Shown: piece by piece, positions 1 to 10,852 of the stretch
How the letters are laid out: the number at the start of each line of letters is the position of its first letter
How positions within the stretch are numbered: the first letter of the stretch is position 1
NCBI GenBank assembly: GCA_023525975.1
Contig: CM042022.1
Span: 63,632,001-63,696,000, forward strand
Direction: 5' to 3'
Source of the DNA: Smallanthus sonchifolius
Taxonomy: Eukaryota; Streptophyta; Magnoliopsida; Asterales; Asteraceae
Length of the DNA stretch: 64,000 nucleotides
Translations under genes and position numbers: made by a program
The notes under the pieces: generated by a model
What the model saw: only the letters and a program-made list of their open reading frames with translations
Databases searched by the model: none
What the model was told of the DNA's origin: nothing

Positions 1-27
1 GCTCGGGATCTTCATCGTCTTCAGTCT

Positions 28-603
28 TCACAGCATCTGCTCCTTAGCTTCCATCTTCTTTTTGTAATCAAGATAGAACTTGATCAACTTGTCGTATTTG
101 GCACAGAGAAGCTTCGTCCATTCGTCAGTGTGGATGCAGTACTTGTCGGCTAGTACCTCCAGATCGTTCACAGAAAAGTTGATGAAGCAGACTTCATCAA
201 ATATCCTGATCACTTCCTTTGGCACCATATTTCCACTTTCTGACTTACCTTTACTCATTACCACAGTCTCGCCTGTTTTTGGATCAACGTACCAGTACCA
301 CATGTCACCAAGAATATCCTGAGGTAACTTGCTCAGGGGAATCTTAGTTTCACATCGCACTGGCTTGTATACCAATCTCTTTATGGGCTTCTTAGTCACA
401 GGATGCACAGCGTGCTTATCCTTGACTCTTCTGGGCACCTGAGGCTTGAGGTATTCAAAGTTCCCTGATCTTGCTTCCCGCTGTAGTGTTACCCACAAAC
501 CCATTGCTACTGCATTATTCGAGTGACTTAGCAGATCACGGTTTGCAAGGTTAACTAGGTCGTACTTGGGCAAAGAGTTAAACGCCTCACTGGTGGGTTT
601 CAA
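28..603 (-). pseudogene. CopA ORF3, C-terminal part
   Basis: This is the C-terminal 190 or so residues of the third ORF of CopA. It looks globular rather than low-complexity: it has a basic stretch (PRRVKDKH, KKPIKRLVYK), the motif DMWYWYVDPKTGE and a lysine-rich end. There is no ATG at the 5' end. The reading starts at TTG in a different frame from the upstream part and overlaps it by 4 bases. The break falls at a run of six C (plus strand, near 608-613), so a one-base homopolymer slip probably split what was one ORF. The function is unknown and I recognise no enzyme motif. Confidence 0.7.
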
Positions 604-2036
604 GTATTGAACCCCCCAGATCTTTTGATGGCGAACAGCTGCTTGTCCTCCTCGTACCTAACAGCTAAGATCATACCTATCGCTCCGTGCTTGGCTGTGA
701 TAGACGTCTTTTGCCACACGGGAGCTGGACCCTTTGTAGATGCAGAAGGCATGTCTTTCTCTTTTTGTGCCTCGGGGTCCGCAGGTATAGGGTCGACCGG
801 GGAGGCTTCAGTTGTGGCTTCAACATTACTTGCCATGTCAACTGAGCCTGTGTCGAGCAGAGATTCGAGCGATGGTACTTCAAAGATCTCACCATCCTCT
901 AACTCGTACTCTCCTTCCCCATCGCCCTTGGGAATCTCTATCACCACATCATCGTCATCCTTATTCCAGTCATCACCAAAGTCGATCTCTCCTTCTTCCA
1001 GATTAAGGAGAGCATCGATCTGTGCCTCTTTGGAATAGTCAGGCTCTAAATAGAGGATCTCATCATCAGATAAGTCCTTGAGCACGTCAGCCGCTGACTT
1101 CCCTTTATATCCGCCACCACCACCTGAGGTATCACCACCCTCTTGCTGAGTAGACTCCCCCTCAGCCAATGGAACAGAAGAGATGGGCACAATCGCCAAA
1201 GCTAGGTGCTCACCTCCACTAGGACCGACTTCAGGATCCTTGTCTTTATCATCATCCTTAGTCAGATCGACTGGATGACAAGACTCGGCACTGGTGGATT
1301 TCTTTTCTTTGTCTTTCTCTTTCTCTGTCTCCTTCTCCCCCTGAGCACCTAGCTTCGCGGTCAGTTCACCAACTAATTTGACCATCGCTGCGTGCTCTTT
1401 TCTCTGCAAGTCCATCCTCAGCTCCAGTGAAGTTCTGTGGCCTAGAATCATTTCGTTAGTCTTCATTAATAGTTCATTCTGTGCCATGACATTCTTCAAC
1501 TGTTCATCAGTCCCCGTTCTCTGGCTACGCAGAATCTTAACTTCATCCACCAGAGAGTTTATCTGTGCTTGTTGAGCATCAGAATCCTCTTTTGACTTTT
1601 GAATAGTCTTCAACAAGCCAGCAACTTGGGTTTCTAGCACATCGATCCTAGCTTCATTTGGATCCGGATGCCTAGATGATGAGGCTTCGGCGTTGTGGAT
1701 GGGGGAAGAGAAGATTGTGTCAAAGTCGAACCCCTGTGAGAAATCACCGTAGTTAAAGGGTTGACCTGACGGCTCTTTGGTGGGTGTTGGGATGGGGGAT
1801 GTAATGATGGGAGTTATGGTTGGGGTGATGGTGACTGACTCCGTGACAAGTGGAGCAGTCACCGTCACCTGGACGGTTGGAGTAGGGAGGGTCACCGTCA
1901 CAGGAATCACCTCTGTGACCGCCGTGACCGCCACATCTGCTTGTACCAGTGGCCTTCTCCTCCTTCTAAACAGTTGCCGTGCTGGCGTGGTAGATTCTGA
2001 CTCTGGACGGGCAGCTTCAACTTGTACTGGCTGCAC
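600..2036 (-). pseudogene. CopA ORF3, middle part (coiled coil, acidic)
   Basis: This is the middle of the third ORF. In order it has an Arg-rich patch (RRRRR), a Thr/Val/Pro-rich tract of alternating VT residues, a predicted coiled coil (ARIDVLETQVAGLLKTIQ onward, about 130 residues), a Lys/Glu run, and long acidic stretches such as KDDDKDKD and NKDDDDVVIE. No transmembrane segment or signal peptide is visible, which argues against a membrane envelope protein. CopC carries a homologous segment at 34498-35618 and 38215-38582. Bases 1295-1990 of this ORF were copied into the spacer at 4501-5202. The upstream junction (2037-2171) carries stops, so the gene is broken. Confidence 0.7.
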
Positions 2037-2171
2037 AGTCAGAATCTCTTCAACCCTGGGGATAGCAACCTCTTGCCTATCGCCCCTTTTCTTGTTGGCT
2101 TTCTCTCGCCTTCATCTTTGTAGAGCAGCGTAAGAGTCGGAAGCCGGCTCATATTCGCTGCTCGAGCTTTG

Positions 2172-3194
2172 TCATTTTATTTTTGAAGACGACTCAGGCA
2201 GGGTTACCTGTGCCGACCTTCTCGGATGTGCCTGTGATGGTGCGTCATCGGAATCAGAAGAATCTGATTCCTCAGCACCACCAACACCACCTTCATCATC
2301 ACCTTCATGTTCATCATCACCTTCATCATCCTCATTCTCTTCATCTTGTTCTTCATCAGAGTGATCACTCATCTCTAGTCCCGAGTTGGGACTATACCAG
2401 TTCCAGTCCTCTGGAGCGACGTATGCTTCATTAATCAGGTGGCCGAAGAGTTCAGTATGCTCAGGGGTAGGTTCTACACTGCCTGGCTTTAGAAACTGTG
2501 CAAAGACTCTCTTGTCCACCCTTTTTACCTGCAGTCTCTCCCCGATAGCACGCAGATTTGGCAATGCATCATCGATCAGTAGTTGCACAAACCTCGGGTA
2601 TAAAAGGAACCTAAACCTCTCTGCTGTATTTATCTGGTCATTAATTGCTTTGAAAATATAGCGAGAGAAGTTGAAGCCCCGATTGAGAGACAGGCCCACC
2701 ATGGCCGCTGCAAGGTCATGACCCATGGCATCTTTCCCCGCTTTCCTGGATGAGATGCACACGATCATGATGTGGGTAAAGTAACGCCATTGATCCAATA
2801 CCCACATCTTCTTGTAGGAAGCATAGTCCCTTGCCCCGACATATCCCATTCTGTGCCTCCAACACCCATCCACGTAGTAATCTGGATAGGATGTCAGGTC
2901 GGTGGCAAGGTCTCCGAACTGCAATACTCTCCTTATTGTATCCTCGGAGATAGCAATAGCCCGACCGTCAACGGTAGCCCTTATGACATTCGGGGATACC
3001 GTGCAATCGTGCTCTGCAGTCTCCCAGAATTGCTCCAGGTAAGGTCTTGAGACTGTTAGGTTTGCTGAGATTGCATAACTTATTCTTGATCTGTTGAGAA
3101 AATCCACAATCTCCCTGTATTGCAAGGCTGCGCCTTTCCATTCTGGTTCGGTGTTAGCCACTAGGTTGAATTCGTCAGTGAATGCACGAGCCAT
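2172..3194 (-). pseudogene. CopA ORF3, conserved N-terminal domain
   Basis: This is the N-terminal domain of the third ORF. I chose the start MARAFTDEF at 3194 over the upstream ATG at 3263 because CopC starts at the same place and a splice-acceptor-like sequence ends 3 bases before it. Motifs shared with CopC, CopG and CopH are FW.TA, a T-V-x-G...I..E...R..L.F block, W.Y..H......S..K.G.D, G..FNFS and YPRF.Q. A very acidic Asp/Glu-rich tail follows at about 2250-2370. The frame ends at SSSKIK followed by a stop, where CopC continues with a basic stretch, so this stop is a lesion. In layout it recalls the plant transposon-protein family Transposase_32, but that is only an impression. Confidence 0.75.
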
Positions 3195-3197
3195 AGC

Positions 3198-3763
3198 CTG
3201 CAAACACACATAGAAAACATATTCAGAACAACTTATAACACTGGAAGTAGACACACATGACACAGTATAGTAGTTACACTTTGAAAAATTTTTCAGACTT
3301 AGAAAAAATTTCTAAGTGTTGGTCCTGCGCACTTAGCAAGTGCGCAGGTTTTTCCTCTTGCGTACTTGCTAAGTGCGCAAGAACAACCCTTAGCGAAAAA
3401 ATCAGAATTTTAAAAATCGTTCAAAGCGTGTGTTGATTAGGTCGCCACTAGGTCGGAATCAGGGATTCCAACCCATGGTACCATTATTAACACCACAAAA
3501 CACTACACTACGAGCAATTTTGACCTAAGGCAGTCGAACGACCCACTGACTGTTCAACTTCAATCGACGGATCAGACGATGACTAAGAGAATGAATAGAG
3601 GATCGATTAGGCGTGTATTAGCAAATTAATGTCAATAAGTTACCCAAACAACCCTAGATTATCCCAATTTTTAGTCGGATTTAACCAAAAAAAAAAAAAT
3701 TCTAAGTCAGAAACACGGTCCAAATGTCATGAATCTACGGTTGGAATCGGTCTATAATCTTAC
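3198..3763 (-). promoter_or_regulatory. Putative 5'-UTR intron of CopA ORF3
   Basis: On the minus strand a consensus donor (CCTTG then GTAAGATT, GT at 3763-3762) and an acceptor with a T-rich tract ending GTGTTTGCAG (AG at 3199-3198) bound 566 bp. The ORF3 ATG at 3194 follows the acceptor after three bases. CopC (598 bp) and CopH (671 bp) have the same arrangement. Splicing is inferred, not shown. Confidence 0.6.
3324..3381. repeat. Two palindromes inside the ORF3 intron (CopA)
   Basis: There are two near-perfect 25-bp palindromes of the family CTTGCGTACTT-N3-AAGTGCGCAAG (3324-3348 and 3357-3381), about 125-185 bp upstream of the acceptor in the sense direction. CopC has its own pair at the matching place. 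Confidence 0.85.
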
Positions 3764-3901
3764 CAAGGAGATGAAATAGGATGATGAAAATATTGACGGG
3801 ATGAAAAGAGGGTTTTAACACACTCGATTTTTGAGAGTAAAGTTGCAGGGGGGGAACTTTGGGTCTGAAAGTGTAAGTCTGAGAAAAGTTCTAAGTGTCA
3901 G

Positions 3902-3908
3902 ATTTATA
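3902..3908 (-). promoter_or_regulatory. TATA box of the putative ORF3 promoter (CopA)
   Basis: The sense sequence GGGTATAAATC lies 15 bp downstream of the last palindrome of the array at 3924. The CopA LTR shows the same layout (TATA at 23704-23711, 11 bp from its array). It sits 139 bp upstream of the putative donor at 3763. No transcript data are available, so promoter function is inference. Confidence 0.55.
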
Positions 3909-3923
3909 CCCTCACTCAATGTT

Positions 3924-4064
3924 CGTGCGTACTTGTTAAGTGCGCACGAGTTAACTCTTGCGTACTTAACAAGTGCGCAAGGCTTAACTCTTGCGTACTT
4001 GTTAAGTGCGCAAGTGTTACTTCGTGCGTACTTGACAAGTGCGCCCAACCCTTAAGTGCGCAAT
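3924..4064. repeat. Palindrome array in the pol-ORF3 spacer (CopA)
   Basis: Four 25-bp palindromes plus a half-site (3924-4064) of the CTTGCGTACTT-N3-AAGTGCGCAAG type are spaced about 35 bp apart. The same motif occurs in this element's LTR, leader and ORF3 intron, but not in its coding regions as far as I can see. Confidence 0.85.
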
Positions 4065-4500
4065 TTACAACTCAGAATTTATGAAGATTTTCAAGTCAAA
4101 TAACGAACAAGATAAAAATATTCAACCAAGAGGATTCAAATACAATTCATGAAGGTTAAACATAAAATATTTTTGGCTTTTTCTGATTAAACTTGAACAA
4201 TGCATAAACTTAAAAACTTAAAATCTTTTTGTTCTTTTCAAGATAGATATATACAATCATTTACACAAGCTATTTTTGATCAAAGACATGAGCAAAGGAT
4301 CATATCAGGCTATCTTTTAGCAAAAACGATACAAAATAAACATCAAAGAATATGGGATCATGTCATGTATTACTCTTTATTCATACGTAATAAGCACATA
4401 AACAAGTAATTCAAGTTGACAATATTATAAGATTTGAAACTATACGCATCTTTGTATCATGTTCTTGTGTATTAAGGTATTAATTATAAGATATACAACG

Positions 4501-5202
4501 TGGATTTCTTTTCTTTGTCTTTCTCTTTCTCTTTCTCTGTCTCCTTCTCCCCCTGAGCACCTAGCTTCGCGGTCAGTTCACCAACTAATTTGACCATCGC
4601 TGCGTGCTCTTTTCTCTGCAAGTCCATCCTCAGCTCCAGTGAAGTTCTGTGGCCTAGAATTATTTCGTTAGTCTTCATTAATAGTTCATTCTGTGCCATG
4701 ACATTCTTCAACTGTTCATCAGTCCCCGTTCTCTGGCTACGCAGAATCTTAACTTCATCCGCCAGAGAGTTTATCTGTGCTTGTTGAGCATCAGAATCCT
4801 CTTTTGACTTTTGAATAGTCTTCAATAAGCCAGCAACTTGGGTTTCTAGCACATCGATCCTAGCTTCATTTGGATCCGGATGCCTAGATGATGAGGCTTC
4901 GGCGTTGTGGATGGGGGAAGAGAAGATTGTGTCAAAGTCGAACGCCTGTGAGAAATCATCGTAGTTAAAGGGTTGACCTGACGGCTCTTTGGTGGGTGTT
5001 GGGATGGGGGATGTAATGATGGGAGTTATGGTTGGGGTGATGGTGACTGACTCCGTGAGAAGTGGAGCAGTCACCGTCACCTGGACGGTTGGAGTAGGGA
5101 GGGTCACCGTCACAGGAATCACCTCTGTGACCGCCGTGACCGCCACATCTGCTTGTACCAGTGGCCTTCTCCTCCTTCTAAACAGTTGCCGTGCTGGCGT
5201 GG
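4501..5202 (-). repeat. 702-bp copy of ORF3 bases 1295-1990 inserted in the spacer
   Basis: The segment is almost identical to 1295-1990 and differs mainly by an extra 6-bp TTTCTC unit and a few substitutions. It keeps the same orientation. It is flanked by a 9-bp direct repeat TATACAACG (4492-4500 and 5203-5211). CopC at 40905-40920 shows the unfilled site with one copy. The 245-codon open frame inside it (4484-5221) is therefore a duplicate fragment and not a gene. There is no poly(A) tail and there are no terminal repeats. A templated patch made during double-strand-break repair fits best. Confidence 0.88.
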
Positions 5203-5211
5203 TATACAACG

Positions 5212-6092
5212 TGTACCCCACTGAGATGCTATGATATTTTGCACTATCTTCAAGGCATCTAAGATTATTTTCAATTATTTTCTTAATTTTCAGAATGAAG
5301 TTACATCAATTAGCACAGAAAAATCAAGCAGAATCCATAAGGATTATCAGGAATCATAAGATTCAGAATCGAGTGATTCTTTTGTCTTGGTTTCATGTGA
5401 TTTTCTTCTTTGAATATCGGTATGATGATTCGGGATAATGAACATGGTGTTTGATTATAGGGTAAGGGGATCCAACTTTTATCTGGATTTGATTTCAATG
5501 AACCAGGAATGATTCAAGGGTGTATACATGCTCAACGGTTAATGTAGAGACATGTCTTGATTCAATCTCTCCTTGCATACTTGTGAGTATGGGCAGTGAG
5601 ATGAACCGCATTAATTGTGCTAACAACATAACCCGAAACTAATCTCAAAAGAAAATTATTGTCAAAATCTAACATCCTTTATCTGATAGTGATCTTTTCT
5701 AATCTTTTACTCACACACGCTTGCAAACATGGGTTCAAATCACAGTTGTAATTTAGATTTATTTTCCACACTACTAGTGATTCAAAGACGCATACAGCCT
5801 ACTGACAATTCAAATTACTTGTAAATAAACAGATTAAAAACATAATAATTTTAAACAGATAAGTAAGCATGACGCAATCATTTCCCATATGAGCAGTCTA
5901 TGAAGTTTAGATCATTTCTGATGTACTATCATTTCCTCTTTTCTCAAGTTAACTTTGAAATTTTCACTATTTTCTATATATATTTTTTTTATTTTTGTAA
6001 AATATTTTCAAACTAAAAGAACTATACAGAAAATTTAAAAGAATTGAAAATTTAACTTCCATGAATTGAAATGATTTAAGAAAACTTAGTTT
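5212..6092. other. CopA pol-ORF3 spacer, distal part
   Basis: This noncoding AT-rich sequence is alignable to CopC 40890-41780 throughout, so it is an original part of the element. A purine-rich sense run (GAGAAAAGAGGAAA, plus strand about 5935-5950) is kept in both copies. I see no gene. Confidence 0.7.
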
Positions 6093-6644
6093 TCACTCAG
6101 GATTGAACATTCCTATCAAGTTGACAAGATGCTCAAAACGGGATCGATCAAATGCCTTTGTGAAAAGGTCAGCAAGATTGTCATCCGTGTGAACTTTTAT
6201 AAGTTCAATTAAATGCTTTTCAGCACAATCACGGATGAAATGATGGCGAATCTCTACATGTTTAGTTTTGGAATGTTTCACCGGGTTATTTATGATGGAC
6301 ATGGTGGCATTGTTGTCAATGAATAGAGGAGTTCCAGTGAAGTTTAAGCCGTAGTCTCTCAACTGCTGCTGAATCCACAGTATCTGAGAACAACCGCTCG
6401 CTGCAGCAATGTATTCTGCTTCACAAGTTGAGACAGAAACCGTTGACTGCTTCTTGCACAGCCAGGAGACCAGCCTGTCTCCTAAGAATTGACATCCACC
6501 AGAAGTTGACTTTCTGTCAAGGTTACAACCGCCATAATCTGAATCAGTGTAGGCTTTGAAGTCGAATGACTGCTGCTTAGAGTACCAAAGACCTAATCGG
6601 GGTTTCCCTTTCAGATATCTGAAAATTCTCTTCACAGCTATCAT
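6093..6644 (-). pseudogene. CopA pol: RNase H domain
   Basis: This is the C-terminal end of a Ty1/copia polyprotein. RNase H removes the RNA strand of the RNA:DNA hybrid during reverse transcription. Motifs seen are GLWYSK, AYTDSDYGGC, RKSTSGGCQFLG, CEAEYIA, and the terminal HSKTKHVEIRHHFIRD and DLFTKAFD. The domain itself is open over 183 codons to a normal end (GMFNPE). It is cut off from the RT part by a break near 6645-6677, so the polyprotein is not translatable as one piece. Confidence 0.88.
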
Positions 6645-6677
6645 ATGTGACTCCTTCGGTTGAGACTGAAACCTTGA

Positions 6678-7777
6678 TCACAAACATACAGCAAACATTA
6701 TATCGGGTCTTGAAGCTGTGAGATACATAAGTGATCCGATCATCCCACGGTACAACCTGCTGTCCACATCCTTTCCATCTCTGTCGGGATGCAAACCATG
6801 ATTGACTGGGATTGGTGTGCCATAAGGAGTGCTATCACTCATCTTGTATTTTGACAAGATGTCCTGCACGTACTTAGTTTGATGTAGATAAATACCATTC
6901 TCTCTTTGACTGACTTACAGACCTAGAAAGAATGACAGTTCACCCATATTGGTCATTTCAAACTTGGACTTCATCACCTTCTCGAATTCCCTACACATCC
7001 CTTCATTGGCGACCCAAAGATAATGCCGTCGACATATACATGCACATGAAGAATGTCACCTCCTGCTTTCCGTATGAAGAGAGTCGAGTCAATCTGTCCA
7101 CGGTCGAAACCATTAGACAGTAAATGCTTAGATAATGTCTCATACCATGCCCGCGGTGCTTGATGAAGACCATAAAGTGCTTTGTCGAGCTTGTACACTT
7201 TATTGATATTATGCGGATCTTCAAAACCGGGAGGTTGAGTGACATAGACTTCTTCATGCACCTTACCATAAAGGAAAGCACTCTTCACATCAAGTTGATA
7301 GACCTTGAAGCCGACATATGTGGCATAAGCCAAGAACAGTCGAATGGCCTCAATTCTAGCAACTGGGGCATATACTTCATTGTAATCCAAGCCCTCTTGT
7401 TGATAAAAACCCTGAACAACCAACCTTGCTTTGTTTTTCACAACTACATGACGATCATCCGTCTTGCATTTGAACACCCATCTGGTACCAATTGGCTGAA
7501 AGCCTTTTGGCAAGTCAACTAAATCCCACACGTGCAACTTTTGGAATTGAGACAGTTCATCTTGCATCGCCTCAATCCAGCAGTTGTCAGTGAGAGCCTC
7601 CTTCACATTCTTCGGCTCTAACTGGGACACGAATGCAGCATGCAGACATGTTTCCATGACACCAGTGTCAAACATATCTGTGTAAAGACTGGTGTTCTCA
7701 GTGATGGTTCTATGACGAGTCTGAACACCGGCATAAGGATCACCAATAATGTTGTCGATTGGATGATTCCTATGCAC
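6678..7777 (-). pseudogene. CopA pol: reverse transcriptase, YVDG variant
   Basis: This is a Ty1/copia reverse transcriptase (RVT_2). Landmarks are IGTRWVFKCK, VYAPVARIEAIR, QLDVKSAFLYG, QPPGFEDP and LYGLHQAPRAWYE. The catalytic YVDD box reads YVDG: the second metal-binding Asp is lost. A one-base deletion just after it shifts the frame (GSPMKG...), and the rest resumes at 6869-6678 with stops between. CopC keeps YVDD at the same position. This copy cannot make active enzyme. Confidence 0.88.
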
Positions 7778-7807
7778 CCTCGTCTCCGGTACAATCGGTT
7801 CTTGAAT

Positions 7808-9035
7808 TTATGGATCTAGATTCGTGCTTAACTCCCCCATTTCCTGTGTTCCAGAGGAAGAAGATTCAATGTTTATTGGATCAGCTGGAGCTTCATTTCC
7901 TACAGTTGTGTTAGGATTGGCTGGAGCGTCATCTCCATCAACAAGAACATCTTCACTGTCATTACTGTCATGAGTTCCAGATGCAGATGCAGCATTGGAA
8001 TCAGGAGTTATAATTGGTGCAATAGCACGAGTAGAAAAACTGGAGTCATTGTCGCCACGCAATAAATCATAAACATTTGCGGCGTCTTCTGCAGATAAGT
8101 CAGGAAGATTGAAAGACTTGAATAGCGCATCATAATCAAAACCCCAAGCTGGACCTTTTGGTTCTGGTGGAGTGCTGTGTTTACTACAGTCCACTTCAAA
8201 CCATTCCTCGACAGTACGAGTTCCTATGTTGTACACTCTTTTGCAGGGCGAATTGGCAACATATCCTAAGAAGATGCCTTCCACCGCTTTCGCATGAAAT
8301 TTAGACTGACGGTCTTTATACTGTAGCAACAAGGAACAAGGACTACCAAAAGGAACTAGGTAATCAAGATTGGGAAGTCGATTGTTGATCAACTCATAAG
8401 ATGTCTTGTTGTGCCTTTTCACAACCAGAACCCTGTTTAAGACGTGACAAGCTGTATTAACTGCTTCTGCCCAGAAAGTGACAGGAAGCTTTGCATCTGA
8501 CAGCATAGTCCTTGCAGTCTCGATCAGTGTTCAGTTCTTCCATTCAGCAACTCCATTCTGATGAGGTGTGTACGACGCGCTGAATTCGTGACGGATCCCT
8601 CTCTTGAGACAGAAAAGTTCCATCAAATTATTCTTGAACTCAGTTCCGTTGTCACTCCTTATTCTTCTAACTTTCAGCTTGCAAAGAGATTCCAAGCTCA
8701 TGATCAGGTATTGAAGAATATCAGCAGTCTCGTCTTTTGTACCTAAAAAATGCACCCAAGAAAAACGTGAGAAATCATCAGTTACAACTACAGAACGACT
8801 TACCACCAATACTCTTGATACTTATGGGGCCAAACAGATCCATGTGTAATAGCTCCAAAGGGGTATCGATAGAGTTTTGGAGCTTGGGCTTGTGAGACTT
8901 CCGTTGCTGTTTGCCCTTTTTACACGACATACAGTCATCTGCAACGGTAAACCTCAACTTAAGAACCCCGGTTACCAAACCGTTTCGGACAAGATGATTC
9001 ATTTTACGATAAGAAATATGTTCGAGTTTCCTATG
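7808..9035 (-). pseudogene. CopA pol: integrase, 3' part after GypB insertion
   Basis: The minus-strand reading contains the integrase zinc-binding region (HISYRKMNHLV...CMSCKKGK), the catalytic core (VVTDDFSRFSW, RSDNGTEF, NGVAEWKN, that is D, D and E present) and the C-terminal linker with FGSPCSLL. The acidic Ser-rich linker to RT follows (about 7860-8060). The frame is broken near 8510-8530 and near 8800. Sequence right of 9035 is GypB; the missing upstream codons resume at 19336. The target-site duplication CTATG belongs to codons of the HRKLGH region. Confidence 0.85.
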
Positions 9036-9265
9036 TGTCACACCCCGACCGATGGCGGAATCATCGGGGCGGGACATGTAAGACTGTTCATAGCACATGG
9101 TTGACTAAATTGAAATATATTAAAGTCAAATTTGCATTACAATAAATCCAAGTACAAGATCAAATTCAAACAAGAAACATAAACAATTCATAAAATTCTT
9201 GATTTATTTTGCTAAGTTCAAATCCTATGTTGAACACGTCTTGAATCAATCTCACATATTGGGGC

Positions 9266-10852
9266 CTGAAACATGAATAAAATAAAGTCAACTAAAAAGT
9301 TGGTGAGTATAACACAGTTGTATATAGATAGCATATAGTTGAAAACAAATCCTTTACATGACATGATAAATAAGGCGTTCATGGGGAGTAACTATTGTGT
9401 AACCAAATGTACAATCAAACCTTGTAACTAGCATGCAAAACAAAGTGTATTGTCGGTTTCAATCACCGCGTACCATGGGTGGGTTTGTCAGACTCAATAG
9501 ATCCATCATTGAAAACCGTCGGCTTGTATAGTTAATGATTGCACATAAGAGCATACAAAGGTTAAACACACCTAGCACTCGGGCACAAAGCTCAAATTTT
9601 TGCACACATGTATGTAAATAGGATTTTTTTTTTTACACTTGTGTAGTTTGTGTAAATGTAAATGTGTAATGTGTAATGAGTATAGAGTTCATGTTCCACC
9701 CCAAAAGTGTAAAAGAGTAAAAGGGGTTGTGAATACTCACTTGGTATGGAAGTGAAGCTAACAAGGAATATAGATAGCAAAAAGATCCTTGAAAAGCACA
9801 CTTTAACCTAAATAGTAATATGCATTGAATCACATAGATGTATAAAGTTTAAAAATGAAAGTTGAATTTGTATATAAAACCATTGGTTTGTATTTAAAAA
9901 GGATTGAATAAAATATATAAAGTTTGAGGTAAAATATGTTTGAAACAATTTAATTAGGTTTGAATTAAATAAATAAGTGTATAACTATAGTTTATGAAAT
10001 AATGTCAATATTAATTGTAATTAAGTATAAATAAATAAAACGATTTTGATTTAAAATGTAAAGTAAATAAGTCATCATTATTTATAAATTTTGTAACTTA
10101 ATTATTTAAAATATCATTTAAGTGTAAGATGATAAATATAAATTTAATTTTTATAAACTTTTCAATAAATTACATTTATGCCAAAATTAAACTTTTAATC
10201 TATTTTTAAATACAGAAAACATATTTTTATAAAATCTGAAACATTTACTGATTAAAAAATAAAAATTATAATTCTGTTAAAAATTCTGAGTCTAGCACGA
10301 CCGTGCCTCGGAAGGGCACGATCGTGCTCAAGCCACGGGCGCGACCGCGCTAGTCGGGGCGCGACCGGGTTGATCAATCAGGAGCACAATCTAGACAAGT
10401 CATCAGGCACGACCGTGCCTTAGCCCGGCACGGTCGCGTCTATGATTTTTAGACACAACAGAGACTAGCCCAAAGGGCATGACAAGGTTTGGACGGATGA
10501 CACGACCGCGCTGCTAGTCGACACGACCGCGCTGCTAGTCGACACGACCGCGCTAAACGAGGCACGGCCGCGCTAGATGATTAGCGCGACCGTGTGTATT
10601 CCAAATCAGACACGAATCGAGAGTTTCTTGTATTTTGAACACATGAATTGTTAGGGCTTTTGATTAATGGGTTATTAAGAGTCTTTTCATATAACTTAAT
10701 TGTATGAAAATCGAGTTTAAGCATGGGTTCGATTAAATCATTTTTATTAAAATATGATTTCTGATTCTGATCGAATTCTATAATGGAAGCCCAAATTGAA
10801 TGAGGGCTTTTGATAATGTTACTGAAATGAGTGAGATGGAGAGTATACTTAC
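9266..10852 (-). promoter_or_regulatory. Putative LTR leader intron (GypB)
   Basis: The sense donor CAGG then GTAAGTATA (GT at 10852-10851) and the acceptor TTATTCATGTTTCAG (AG at 9267-9266) bound 1587 bp. A second donor, CCAA then GTGAGTATT (GT at 9740-9739), would give 475 bp with the same acceptor. Both donors and the acceptor recur in the other LTR of GypB (18620, 17057), in GypE, in SoloF and, with other flanks, in GypD. Confidence 0.5.
10290..10590. repeat. CpG palindrome cluster 2 in GypB LTR
   Basis: About ten copies of GCACGAYCGTGC-type palindromes (variants GCGCGACCGCGC) stand out in AT-rich surroundings. A 21-bp unit is present three times here (about 10495-10555) and twice in the other LTR, so unit number changes quickly. 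The matching cluster in the right LTR is 18080-18365. It lies inside the putative long intron. Confidence 0.85.

Noticed and set aside
607..1038. Antisense frames over ORF3 (607-1038, 1378-1575, 1777-2133 and similar)
   Set aside because: They mirror low-complexity coding on the other strand; none has homology to known retroelement proteins.
600..2036. Host gene for an acidic coiled-coil protein
   Set aside because: It is continuous with the retroelement N-domain, is found in CopC at the same place, and lies within the element boundaries.
4484..5221. 245-codon open frame as a separate gene
   Set aside because: It is the templated copy of ORF3 bases 1295-1990 and has no ends of its own.
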